Positions 29,964 through 38,203 of a stretch of DNA of 64,000 nt are shown one piece after another. Numbering within the stretch: the stretch's first letter is position 1; each line of letters starts with the position of its first letter. This DNA is from Nocardia sienata NBRC 100364 (lineage in GTDB: Bacteria > Actinomycetota > Actinomycetes > Mycobacteriales > Mycobacteriaceae): positions 186,001-250,000 of the forward strand of contig NZ_BDBX01000024.1 of assembly GCF_001613205.1 (NCBI RefSeq), written 5' to 3'. Position numbers and translations under genes: made by a program. The notes under the pieces were generated by a model. It searched no databases and was not told where the DNA came from. It saw only the letters and a program-made list of their open reading frames with translations.

Positions 29964-29982
29964 ATTGGGCAGCCTATCCTTA
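29964..29982 (-). promoter_or_regulatory. IdeR/DtxR iron-box-like operator between the permease and binding-protein genes
   Basis: The minus strand reads TAAGGATAGGCTGCCCAAT, matching the 19-bp iron box TTAGGTTAGGCTAACCTAA at 13 positions. It overlaps the putative -10 of the permease operon and lies 44 bp before the divergent binding-protein gene, so it could control both. Confidence 0.6.
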
Positions 29983-30025
29983 TTCGGATGTCGCGTGGTA
30001 GCCCACCTGAAGGAAAGGTGACCTC

Positions 30026-31042
30026 ATGCGAGTGATGTCCCGCCGGTCGATAGCCCAGCGATCACTGACTCCCCTGTTGGTGGGCGGACTGCTGTTCGCC
30101 GGAGCGTGTGGTGGCTCGGGTGATTCGAGTTCGAATGCTCCCGCCGGTGCGGGGGCCCCGATCTCGGTCGAGCACGCCATGGGTACCACGACCATCGACG
30201 CGCCACCGGAACGCGTTGTCGCACTGGACCCGAGTTTCTCCGACGCCGCGCTGCTGCTCGACGCCCCGCTCGTCGGGTACGTCCAGTATCGCGAGGACCG
30301 GGACAATCCCTTCCCGGACTACCTGGGCGATATCGACGACGTGGTGGCCGATTCGGTGAACGTCGGGACGATTGCCGAGCCGGACCTGGAGAAGATCCTG
30401 GAGCTCGAACCCGATCTGATCATCTCGGCGAAAGTGCGCCACGAGCCGCTCTACGATCAGCTGTCCAAGATCGCGCCGACGGTGTTCTCCGAGACCACCG
30501 GCCCGACGTGGAAGCGCAACGTCGTACTTCTCGGCGAGGCGCTGGGTAGAAAGGACCGAGCCGAAGAGCTGGTGACCGGCTATGAGGAGCGCGCCGCCGC
30601 GGTGGGAGAACAGATCCGGGCCGCGCATCCCGGCGTCACCTATTCGCTGGTCCGATTCGCCGGTGAGAACACCGCCCGGCTCTACTCCAGCAGTTCGTTC
30701 ATCGGGGAGATCATGGCGGACATGGGCATCCCGCGTCCCGCCGGCGCACCCGACGCCGACGACAGCATCTTCACCCCGCTGTCGGTGGAGCAGATCCTCG
30801 CCGCCGACGCGGGAATCGTCATGGTTTCGGCCTACACCCCGCCGGGCGCCGAAGGGGACTCCAGCCGGGATCAACAGGCGTCCTTCGAAGGCAATCCGCT
30901 CTGGCAGCGCCTCACCGGCGATGTCGTTCACGTCGATGACGAGCCGTTCGTCCTCTCGGTGAGTGTGCAGGGGGCGCACGCCTCGATCACCACGCTCGCC
31001 GAACATTTCGGCGTCGATCCGCGCGAGGACCTGATCCCCTGA
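30026..31042 (+). CDS. Iron-siderophore substrate-binding lipoprotein
   Basis: A 338-aa lipoprotein (lipobox FAGAC, Cys28) of the FepB/TroA-like class III binding fold. TTTIDAPPERVVALDPSFSDAALLL, EPDLEKILELEPDLIIS and the long bridging helix are typical. It captures ferric siderophore outside the membrane and hands it to the divergent FecCD/FecE system. ATG has AAGGAAAGG upstream. Confidence 0.95.
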   Translation: MRVMSRRSIAQRSLTPLLVGGLLFAGACGGSGDSSSNAPAGAGAPISVEHAMGTTTIDAPPERVVALDPSFSDAALLLDAPLVGYVQYREDRDNPFPDYLGDIDDVVADSVNVGTIAEPDLEKILELEPDLIISAKVRHEPLYDQLSKIAPTVFSETTGPTWKRNVVLLGEALGRKDRAEELVTGYEERAAAVGEQIRAAHPGVTYSLVRFAGENTARLYSSSSFIGEIMADMGIPRPAGAPDADDSIFTPLSVEQILAADAGIVMVSAYTPPGAEGDSSRDQQASFEGNPLWQRLTGDVVHVDDEPFVLSVSVQGAHASITTLAEHFGVDPREDLIP

Positions 31043-31070
31043 CCGATCGAGCGCCGGCCCTGGGCTGCGG

Positions 31071-31102
31071 GGAGTCGTAGGCAGAGCTGGCTCTACGACT
31101 CC
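31071..31102 (+). terminator. Hairpin after the siderophore-binding gene
   Basis: GGAGTCGTAG-N12-CTACGACTCC has perfect 10-bp arms, 28 nt after the stop. It also faces the end of the convergent siderophore-interacting gene, so it may act in both directions. Confidence 0.75.
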
Positions 31103-31205
31103 GTCGGCAGGCCGGAGCTCGGGCCGGCGGAGGCGGCCGCAAGAGGTGATCTGCCCCCGCCGGTGGCTTAGAGCTCACCGCGGTGGCACGGACGGCCGTT
31201 GCCGA

Positions 31206-32039
31206 TCAGCCAGCGGCGGCCTTGCCGAGGCGCCAGAAGCCGCTGAACATGATGTCGGACTTGACCATTCCGCGGTCACGTACCAGGTGGCGGCGTACTC
31301 CGGACACGAGTTGCTGCTCGCCCACGACGAAGGCGTAGCCGGGCCCGTGTGGGAGGTTCGCCGCGCGCACGGCCGCGGTGGCCGGCGCGCCGATCCGGAC
31401 GCGGGAGTCGGCGCGGGGCAGCCAGTGCACCCGCACGCCCGCCGGCTCGCCCAGATCCTGCATGTCGGTGTGGTGGGGGACTTCGATATACGCCGCGCCG
31501 CACAGATCCCGCGGCGCCGATCGCAGCACACCCGCGATCGCGGGCAGCGCGCTTTCGTCGCCGACCAGCAGTGACCAGTGGGCATGTGGCGGGGCCTGAT
31601 ACATGATGCCTTCGTCGAGCAGACCGACGGGCATGCCCGGGCGCACCCGGCCGGCCCATGCGGAGGCCGGGCCGGTATCCCCGTGGGCGACGAAGTCAAT
31701 ATCGATCTCGGCGTGCTCGCCGAAGAACCCGGCGCCCGCGGGGCGGAATCCGCGCACGGTGTAGTTACGGATCAGTGGCCGGGTATCGCTGCTCATCGCC
31801 AGACATTGCGCATACCAGAGGGTGTTCTCCGCCGCGGTGGGCAGGCGCAGGCCGGTTTGCCGGGCCCGCGGCAGAAAGAGGCGCAGCCACTGGTCGTAGC
31901 CCATCGGCGTGAAGTCGGCGAGGTCGGGCCCGCCGACCGTGACCCGGATGAAGCTGTGGCCGATACGCTCGGCGGCCAGGGTTTCGGCGGTGCGGATCCG
32001 CCGCTGTGCCGGTTTGACGTATTTGGTGCGCGTCGCCAT
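31206..32039 (-). CDS. Siderophore-interacting protein, FAD-binding ferric reductase (ViuB-like)
   Basis: A 277-aa flavoreductase that frees iron from imported siderophore. The FAD site RNYTVRGF, the NAD(P)H-domain strand SLLVGDESALPAIAGVL and the diagnostic C-terminal IMFSGFWRLGKA are present. It converges on the binding-protein gene. An iron-box-like sequence starts 11 bp upstream of its ATG, so iron should repress it through IdeR. Confidence 0.94.
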   Translation of the reverse strand: MATRTKYVKPAQRRIRTAETLAAERIGHSFIRVTVGGPDLADFTPMGYDQWLRLFLPRARQTGLRLPTAAENTLWYAQCLAMSSDTRPLIRNYTVRGFRPAGAGFFGEHAEIDIDFVAHGDTGPASAWAGRVRPGMPVGLLDEGIMYQAPPHAHWSLLVGDESALPAIAGVLRSAPRDLCGAAYIEVPHHTDMQDLGEPAGVRVHWLPRADSRVRIGAPATAAVRAANLPHGPGYAFVVGEQQLVSGVRRHLVRDRGMVKSDIMFSGFWRLGKAAAG

Positions 32040-32044
32040 GCGTA

Positions 32045-32068
32045 TCAGGTTAGCAATGCCTTACCTAA
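32045..32068 (-). promoter_or_regulatory. IdeR/DtxR iron-box-like operator of the siderophore-interacting gene
   Basis: The minus strand reads TTAGGTAAGGCATTGCTAA, 14 of 19 matches to the iron box. The full dyad is TTAGGTAAG-N6-CTAACCTGA, so the outer half-sites are 5 bp further apart than in the standard box. It ends 6 bp before the gene's ATG. Confidence 0.7.
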
Positions 32069-32117
32069 TGTTGGTGGTAGCCGATTCCCGCGCGTCCGGT
32101 TGGGTGACAATGGTCGG

Positions 32118-34190
32118 ATGAGTGGCGTACAGGACAGCGGAACCGATCCTTACCTCTGGCTCGAAGAGGTCACCGGCGAGCGGGCACTCGATTTCGCACG
32201 GGCGCACAACGAGGTCGTCATGGAGCGGTTCGCCGCCGGCGACCGGTTCGACGCGCTGCAGCGCCGGATACTGGACATGCTGGACACCGACGCCAAAATC
32301 GCCTTCCCCGGGCGGCGCGGGCAGTGGCTGTACAACTTCTGGCGCGACGCGGCGCATCCGCGCGGTCTGTGGCGGCGCACCACCTTCGCCGAATATGTGA
32401 AGGCGGAGCCCGAATGGGACGTCCTGATCGACCTCGACGCGGTCGCCGCCGCCGAGGACGAGAACTGGGTCTGGGGCGGTGCCGGAGTGTTGCGACCGGC
32501 CCAGAGCCGGGCGCTGATCAGCCTGTCGCGCGGTGGGGCGGACGCGAAGGTCGTTCGTGAATTCGATATGGAAACACGCCAATTCATCGCGCCGGAGGAC
32601 GGCGGCTACTTCCTGCCCGAAGCGAAGTCGCGGATCAGTTGGATCGATATCGATTCCGTTTATGTAGGAACGGATTTCGGTCCCGGCTCGCTCACCGGAT
32701 CCGGATATCCGCGGATCGCGAAACGCTGGCGCCGGGGCACCGCGCTCGATACCGCCGAAACGGTATTCGAGGGCGCGGTGACCGACGTCTCCGTCTCGGC
32801 GGGTTACGACCGGACCCCCGGCTACGAGCGGCACTACATCGCACAGACCACCGATTTCTTCAACGAAGAGGTGTTCCTGCTCGAGGACGACGGTTCCCGG
32901 ATCCGTCTGGAGACACCGTCGGACGCCGACGAGTCGTGGTACAAGGAATGGCTGCTGGTCCGGTTGAAATCGCCGTGGGAAGTCGGGGGCCGCACCTATT
33001 CCGCCGGTGCCATGATCGCCACGAATTTCGTCCAGTTCCTCGCCGGCGGGCGAGATTTCGAGGTGCTGTTCGAGCCGGACGCGCACACCTCGCTGCACGG
33101 TTACGGCTGGACCGAGAACCATCTGTTGCTGGTGACCCTCGAGGATGTGCAGACCAAGCTGTACGTCCTCACCCCGGGTGCCGGGGGCTGGCGCACGGAA
33201 CCGCTCGCCGATACCCCCGCCATGGCCACCACCGGCATCATGAATCTCGATCCGCTCGAGGGCGGGGACGACTACATGCTCATGACCAGTGGATTCACCA
33301 CACCCACCACCCTGCTCGCGGGGTCGGTCGGTGCGCCGGTGACCGAGTGGAAACAGGAGCCCGCGTTCTTCGACGCGACCGGTATCGAGACCGAACAGTT
33401 CTTCGCGCGCTCGGATGACGGAACGTCGATCCCGTATTTCGTGATCCGGCACCGCGAGACCCGGGATACGCCGGCACCCACTGTGATGTCGGGCTACGGC
33501 GGATTCGAGGTGTCCCGGACTCCCGGCTACGGCGGCGCATCCGGTATCGGATGGCTGGAACAGGGCGGCACCTATGTGATGACCAATATCCGCGGCGGCG
33601 GGGAATACGGGCCGCAGTGGCATACCTCGGTGCAGAAGGAGAACCGGTACAAGGTGTACGAGGATTTCTCCTCGATCGCCCGTGATCTGGTGGCCCGCGG
33701 GATAACCACCGCCGACCGGCTCGGCGCTGTCGGCGGCAGTAACGGCGGTCTGCTGATGGGGGTGATGCTCACCCGCTACCCGGAATTGTTCGGGGCCATC
33801 GTCTGCCAGGTGCCGCTACTGGATATGCGCCGGTATCACCGGTTGCTGGCGGGCGCGTCCTGGATGGCGGAATACGGTGATCCGGATGTGCCGGAGGAAT
33901 GGGCCTATATCAGCCGGTACTCCCCCTATCAGCGGGCCGCGGAAACCGGTGCGGGCGCCACCTATCCGCCGATCCTGCTGACCACTTCCACCCGTGACGA
34001 TCGCGTGCATCCGGGGCACGCCCGCAAAATGGCGGCGCTACTGGAGGAACAGGGCCACCGGGTCTGGTATCACGAGAACATCGAGGGCGGGCACGGCGGC
34101 GCCGCCGACAACAAGCAGTCGGCGTTCCAGGCGGCCCTGATCTACGAGTTCTTCACCCAGATGCTCATCGAGGGCCGGACCGCGAAGTGA
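32118..34190 (+). CDS. Prolyl oligopeptidase family serine peptidase (S9A)
   Basis: A 690-aa peptidase with an N-terminal propeller (begins DPYLWLEEVTGERALDFARAHN) and a C-terminal alpha/beta-hydrolase domain. Catalytic Ser is in GGSNGGLLMG, Asp in TSTRDDRVHPGHA and His in EGGHGGAADNKQ. NIRGGGEYGPQWH is another S9A mark. It cuts short peptides after proline and is probably cytoplasmic (no signal peptide). ATG 32118 lies 6 nt after GACAAT, which suggests a leaderless start. Confidence 0.93.
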   Translation: MSGVQDSGTDPYLWLEEVTGERALDFARAHNEVVMERFAAGDRFDALQRRILDMLDTDAKIAFPGRRGQWLYNFWRDAAHPRGLWRRTTFAEYVKAEPEWDVLIDLDAVAAAEDENWVWGGAGVLRPAQSRALISLSRGGADAKVVREFDMETRQFIAPEDGGYFLPEAKSRISWIDIDSVYVGTDFGPGSLTGSGYPRIAKRWRRGTALDTAETVFEGAVTDVSVSAGYDRTPGYERHYIAQTTDFFNEEVFLLEDDGSRIRLETPSDADESWYKEWLLVRLKSPWEVGGRTYSAGAMIATNFVQFLAGGRDFEVLFEPDAHTSLHGYGWTENHLLLVTLEDVQTKLYVLTPGAGGWRTEPLADTPAMATTGIMNLDPLEGGDDYMLMTSGFTTPTTLLAGSVGAPVTEWKQEPAFFDATGIETEQFFARSDDGTSIPYFVIRHRETRDTPAPTVMSGYGGFEVSRTPGYGGASGIGWLEQGGTYVMTNIRGGGEYGPQWHTSVQKENRYKVYEDFSSIARDLVARGITTADRLGAVGGSNGGLLMGVMLTRYPELFGAIVCQVPLLDMRRYHRLLAGASWMAEYGDPDVPEEWAYISRYSPYQRAAETGAGATYPPILLTTSTRDDRVHPGHARKMAALLEEQGHRVWYHENIEGGHGGAADNKQSAFQAALIYEFFTQMLIEGRTAK

Positions 34191-34201
34191 TCCGGTGTCG
34201 G

Positions 34202-35062
34202 TCAGCGATCGTGTAACCACTTCTCGATACGGTCGACCACATCGGCGGGTTCGGAGATCCAGCCGTTGTGGCCCAGCGGCCGGGGTACGTGCCAGGTCGT
34301 CTTGTCGACGTTCGGCAGTTTGTCCAGCAGATGCCCGGCCGATGTCCGCGGGGCCAGTTCGTCGCCGGTCAGGGTGATGGAGAGTACGGGCAGTTTCAGC
34401 CGGGTGAGGCGTTCCTCGTAGTCGATATCGGCACCGGCCGGGTCGAACCGGCCGGTGCGGGCCAGCCGGGCCCAGTCGGAGACGAGCACCTTCGACTGGC
34501 GGCCGAAACCGTTGGGGCCGAGTTTGTCGCCCGGCCAGACCCCGGCCAGCGTGGCGGTCAGCGAGACCGCGGCGGTGCCGACCAGCATGCCCGGCCCGAG
34601 CAGGCCGCGAAAACCCCGGTAATAGGGGGTGCCGGAGGCGACGAGAATCAGTCCCGCGAGGCGGCCGCGGACCCGCGCCGCGTACAGCGCCGCCAGTTGC
34701 CCGCCCATACTGTGGCCCAGCACGTACGGGGTGCGGTCGGGGAAGCGGGTGCGCACCACCTCGAAGATCGCCGGGAAGTCCACCGCGGCGAGTTCGTGGT
34801 ATCCGTAGGTGCTGGCCGCGCTCGGTTTGGATGAGCCGGCGCCGTTGCCGCGCAGTTCGCCCACCGCGACATCGATGCCGCGCCGGGCGAGCGCACGAGC
34901 GAAATAGAGGTAGTACTCGGCGGGAACACCCAGCCCGGGTATCAGGACGACCACCGGACGAGGTGTGTCCGGAGTGACCGGACGCCCGTCCGATCCCGTG
35001 GCCGGGACCAGCCGCACCGTGACGGTGCTGCCGTCGGGCATCTGGATCGCAACGGTCTCCAC
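34202..35062 (-). CDS. Alpha/beta hydrolase (serine aminopeptidase S33-like)
   Basis: A 286-aa hydrolase with oxyanion region VLIPGLGVPAEYY, nucleophile elbow GHSMGG, an acid in TGDELAPRTS and a late His in RPLGHNGWI. The substrate is unknown; lipases and esterases of this type are common. GTG start follows a -10-like TAGCCT (35070-35075, minus strand) by 7 nt, so it seems leaderless. It ends 12 nt from the convergent peptidase gene. Confidence 0.88.
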   Translation of the reverse strand: METVAIQMPDGSTVTVRLVPATGSDGRPVTPDTPRPVVVLIPGLGVPAEYYLYFARALARRGIDVAVGELRGNGAGSSKPSAASTYGYHELAAVDFPAIFEVVRTRFPDRTPYVLGHSMGGQLAALYAARVRGRLAGLILVASGTPYYRGFRGLLGPGMLVGTAAVSLTATLAGVWPGDKLGPNGFGRQSKVLVSDWARLARTGRFDPAGADIDYEERLTRLKLPVLSITLTGDELAPRTSAGHLLDKLPNVDKTTWHVPRPLGHNGWISEPADVVDRIEKWLHDR

Positions 35063-35105
35063 CGGGTCAAGGCTAGCCGCCGAACGTCCTCGCCCGGCGG
35101 TGTGG

Positions 35106-35738
35106 TCAGGCCCGGATCGCGCCCACGATGATCCGGCTCAGCACCCGGATCACCTCGTCGAGCGGTTGCCGCGGTTCGGCGCCGCTCCATTCGTCCACCA
35201 CATAGTTGACCGCGCCGATGATGGCGAGCATCCGCAGGTCGTAGTCACCGGTCGGGATCTCACCGTGCAGTGCGGCGTCCTCGGCGGCCTTGGCGAGCAC
35301 CGAACTCCAGGCCCGGCGCGATTCCCCGCGCATCTTCTCGACTTTGGCCCCGGCGCCGACCACTTCGACGAGCACGACCCGAGCTCGTCGCATATCGGTG
35401 CCGATGGATTGCACATAGGCGCGGATGGCGCCGTCGATCCGTTCCAGCGCGCTCTTCTCGGTGCTCTGATCGAGGGAGGCGAGCACCGCGGTCCGTGACT
35501 CCCGGTCGATGAGAGCGAAGAGTTCCACAAGGAGCGATTCGCGGCCGGTGAACTCTTCGTAGAACTGGCGCGAGGACAACCCCGCATCTTTGCAAATGGC
35601 CCCGACCGAGCTATTGGCATACCCGTCTCTCGCGAAAACCGTCAGGCCGGATTCGAGAAAACGAGCGCGTCGCTCGCGTTGCCGATCTTCTACGGGCTGC
35701 CCGGCATACCGTCGTCCCGAATTCGCTTCCTGTGACAT
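35106..35738 (-). CDS. TetR/AcrR family regulator
   Basis: A 210-aa repressor. The N-terminal helix-turn-helix is FARDGYANSSVGAICKDAGLSSRQFYEEFTGRESLL (about residues 34-70). The C-terminal helical ligand domain shows no landmark that reveals the ligand. ATG 35738 is chosen because the upstream in-frame codons contain no good start; a TATTGT box lies 8 nt before it. Divergent from the ZIP permease, and possibly its regulator. Confidence 0.9.
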   Translation of the reverse strand: MSQEANSGRRYAGQPVEDRQRERRARFLESGLTVFARDGYANSSVGAICKDAGLSSRQFYEEFTGRESLLVELFALIDRESRTAVLASLDQSTEKSALERIDGAIRAYVQSIGTDMRRARVVLVEVVGAGAKVEKMRGESRRAWSSVLAKAAEDAALHGEIPTGDYDLRMLAIIGAVNYVVDEWSGAEPRQPLDEVIRVLSRIIVGAIRA

Positions 35739-35759
35739 CGCGCAGAACAATACCGAAAA

Positions 35760-35786
35760 GCCCGATCACCTCGTCATCGATCGGGC
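35760..35786. terminator. Orphan terminator-like hairpin upstream of tetR
   Basis: GCCCGATC-N11-GATCGGGC followed by CTTT, and preceded by GAAAA on the other side, so it has terminator features in both directions. No gene ends here; both neighbours start away from it. Confidence 0.45.
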
Positions 35787-35910
35787 CTTTCGTAGCCTGC
35801 CGGTAGCACGGTACGGGGTTGCCGAAAGTTGGCTGTCCGCAACCCGGGTCGCCGGGGAAACTGCCAAACCGGACAATGCCTGGATCTCGCTGGTACAGCG
35901 GATTTTAAAG

Positions 35911-35931
35911 GGAAATTATAGAATAATTTCC
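35911..35931 (+). promoter_or_regulatory. AT-rich palindromic operator upstream of the ZIP permease
   Basis: GGAAATTA-TAGAA-TAATTTCC has perfect 8-bp arms in an otherwise GC-rich genome. It lies 52 bp before the ZIP gene. The binding protein is unknown; a metal regulator (Zur/Fur-like) or the neighbouring TetR are candidates. Confidence 0.65.
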
Positions 35932-35983
35932 ATGGGCCCGGCATGACCACTGCAATAACCCGGCAACACATAGTGTTCACCTT

Positions 35984-36670
35984 ATGGGAACCGCGCTGCT
36001 GTATGGGCTGGGTACGGCAATTCCATTGCTGATCGGTGCGGCCATCGGATTGCGAACCACATTGCCCGAGCCATTGCTCGCCTCGCTGATGGCTTTCGGC
36101 GCGGGCACCATGATCGCCGCCGTGACCAACGAACTGTTCGAACCCGCCTTCTTGCAAGCGGGGGCATTCACCGCCGGCGTGGCGCTGTTTCTCGGTGCCG
36201 CCGTGTACGTGGTCGCCAACCGGCTCCTCGAACGCAGGGAGGGCGCGGGTGCGGTGGGCTGGGCCCTGATGCTCGGAACGGTTCTCGACGGTGTTCCGGA
36301 GAACACGGCCCTCGGCGTATCGCTGGGGTCGGGCGGCGGGATCGTGCTGCTGGTCGCCATCGCCGCGGGCAACGTACCGGAGGCGATCGGCGGATCGGCG
36401 CTGCTGCACCGGCAGCGAAACGTCGCACCCGCTGGAGCGTTCACCCTGTGGGTCCTCACCGGCGCGGTCCTCGTCGTGGTCACCGTCGCCGGAAACCTGC
36501 TCTCCGATCACCTCCAGCCGACCCATATCAGCGCGATCCAGGCCTTCGCGGGCGGCGCGACCATCGCGGTCCTCGCCGATTCGCTCATGCCGGAGGCATA
36601 CCGGGAGGGTGGCTGGTGGGTCGGCATGGCCACATCTGTCGGGTTCCTCGTCGCGTTTCTGCTGAGCTGA
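35984..36670 (+). CDS. ZIP family metal permease
   Basis: A 228-aa membrane protein with about eight helices. The ZIP metal motifs in helices 4 and 5 are visible as LDGVPENTALG and AIAAGNVPEAIGGS. The usual HNxPEG is changed to DGVPEN, so the metal preference may differ from classical zinc importers. ATG 35984 follows CACCTT. A 21-bp AT-rich palindrome upstream suggests metal-dependent control. Confidence 0.85.
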   Translation: MGTALLYGLGTAIPLLIGAAIGLRTTLPEPLLASLMAFGAGTMIAAVTNELFEPAFLQAGAFTAGVALFLGAAVYVVANRLLERREGAGAVGWALMLGTVLDGVPENTALGVSLGSGGGIVLLVAIAAGNVPEAIGGSALLHRQRNVAPAGAFTLWVLTGAVLVVVTVAGNLLSDHLQPTHISAIQAFAGGATIAVLADSLMPEAYREGGWWVGMATSVGFLVAFLLS

Positions 36671-36732
36671 TCGGCCGAGCCCCCGGAAAATCGGTTCCCT
36701 CGCCCGCCCGGCCGGCGAATGATGCGCAAGGT

Positions 36733-38025
36733 ATGGCAGCCAACGCATTCCGCTCCGGACTCCGCCGCAAGGCGGAGCCGTTGCGGGTGCGCGCCTTCCG
36801 GGGAATATTCGTCGGCGCCGTGTGCTCCGGCGTCACCGACGGGATCGTCCCGGTGGCCTTCGCTGTGCACTCGATACAGGAATTCGGCTCCGCCACATCG
36901 CTCACCGTCATCCTGATCGCTCTGTGGGCCGGCCGGTTCGCCTGCACTCCGGTCGCCGGTCTCGCTGCCGCTCGCCGCGACCCGTTCGCAGTGATGATCG
37001 GTTCCGATGTGGTGCGTATGGTCGCGCAGGGTGGGCTGGCGCTGGTGCTGGTGGGTACCGGCCGTGATTCGCTGACGGCAATGGCGGTTTCGGCCGCGCT
37101 CTTCGGCGCGGCCACCGCTTTCTACGCCCCGGCGCTGTCCACCGTCCTGCCCACAGTGGTGCCCGGACCCGGTCTGCGCCCGGCCAACGCGCTGATCGCC
37201 CTGGTCACCGATATCAGTGTGCTGATCGGTCCGGCGGTGGCGGTGGTCCTGTCGGAGACGGTGGGATTCGTCTGGATTCTGGTGTTCGACTCGGTGACAT
37301 TCGGAATGAACCTGGTCGCGCTGGTCTACGCGCGGCGGGCGGCTCACGCTGTTCTCCGTCCCGATGAGCCGGCGGATTGCCCGCGGTCGACCCTGGGTAC
37401 GGGTTGGGCGACCCTGCGCGGAACGGTCACCGGTGCGCCATGGCTCGGCTGGTCGGTCGCGCTCTGGTTCGCGGTGTCCTTCGTGATCGGCCTGGTAGCG
37501 GTGGCCGGTCCGGCACTGACCGTCACCGCGACCGGTGGTGGCGGGCTGTGGGCGGCCCTCGCCACCGGAATGGCAGTGGCGGCGCTGACCGGGTCGTTGT
37601 CGGTGATCGCCGGGGCGGTGCGGTTCGGCTGGCGCTGCGGGTCCACCGTGCTGACCACCGCGGTTGTGTTCGAGGCGGTCGCCGTCGCGGGCTACGGGCT
37701 GGACGTGGTCGGTCCGGTTCTGTTGTTCATCGGCTGTCTGACCGCGGGGTTCGCCATCTCGATCACCGGGGTCGTCTGGCAGGCTCTGATCCAGGCCGAA
37801 CTCCCGGCCGATGAGCTCGGTGTCTTCGGCTCGGTCGAGGGGTTCGCCGGTGCGGCGGGGGTCCCGGCCGGGATGGTGGCCGGCGGGACGGCGGTGTCCA
37901 CGGCCGGGACAGTATTCGTCGCGTGCGGTGCCGTCGGAGCTCTGCTCGCCCTCACCGCTGCCGTACGGGCGAGTATGCGCACATCCGGACCGTCCCGCGC
38001 GGCCGCCCGTCCCGGCGGGGTGTGA
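36733..38025 (+). CDS. MFS transporter
   Basis: A 430-aa major-facilitator protein with about twelve helices. The loop 2-3 region (GLAAARRDPFAVMIGSDVVRM) and the RPANALIALVTDISVLIGPA segment recall the MFS_3 group that includes siderophore and drug exporters. The substrate is unknown. ATG 36733 has GCAAGG a few bases upstream. The frame is open further back but passes through the end of the ZIP gene. Confidence 0.87.
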   Translation: MAANAFRSGLRRKAEPLRVRAFRGIFVGAVCSGVTDGIVPVAFAVHSIQEFGSATSLTVILIALWAGRFACTPVAGLAAARRDPFAVMIGSDVVRMVAQGGLALVLVGTGRDSLTAMAVSAALFGAATAFYAPALSTVLPTVVPGPGLRPANALIALVTDISVLIGPAVAVVLSETVGFVWILVFDSVTFGMNLVALVYARRAAHAVLRPDEPADCPRSTLGTGWATLRGTVTGAPWLGWSVALWFAVSFVIGLVAVAGPALTVTATGGGGLWAALATGMAVAALTGSLSVIAGAVRFGWRCGSTVLTTAVVFEAVAVAGYGLDVVGPVLLFIGCLTAGFAISITGVVWQALIQAELPADELGVFGSVEGFAGAAGVPAGMVAGGTAVSTAGTVFVACGAVGALLALTAAVRASMRTSGPSRAAARPGGV

Positions 38026-38203
38026 GCCGCACGGCTTCACCGTCGGAATCGGTGCCGGATCGGACCGGCTTTCTCCTGGTGGGCTGCGAGTCTCGGGATA
38101 CAACTGACCGGAACCGGTACCGGGTCGCCCGCCCCGCCGCCGTCCCACTCGGTATTCGCCGAGCGGGTCCGGTGCTCCCGGGCCCAGGCGGATCGCGACA
38201 GTG

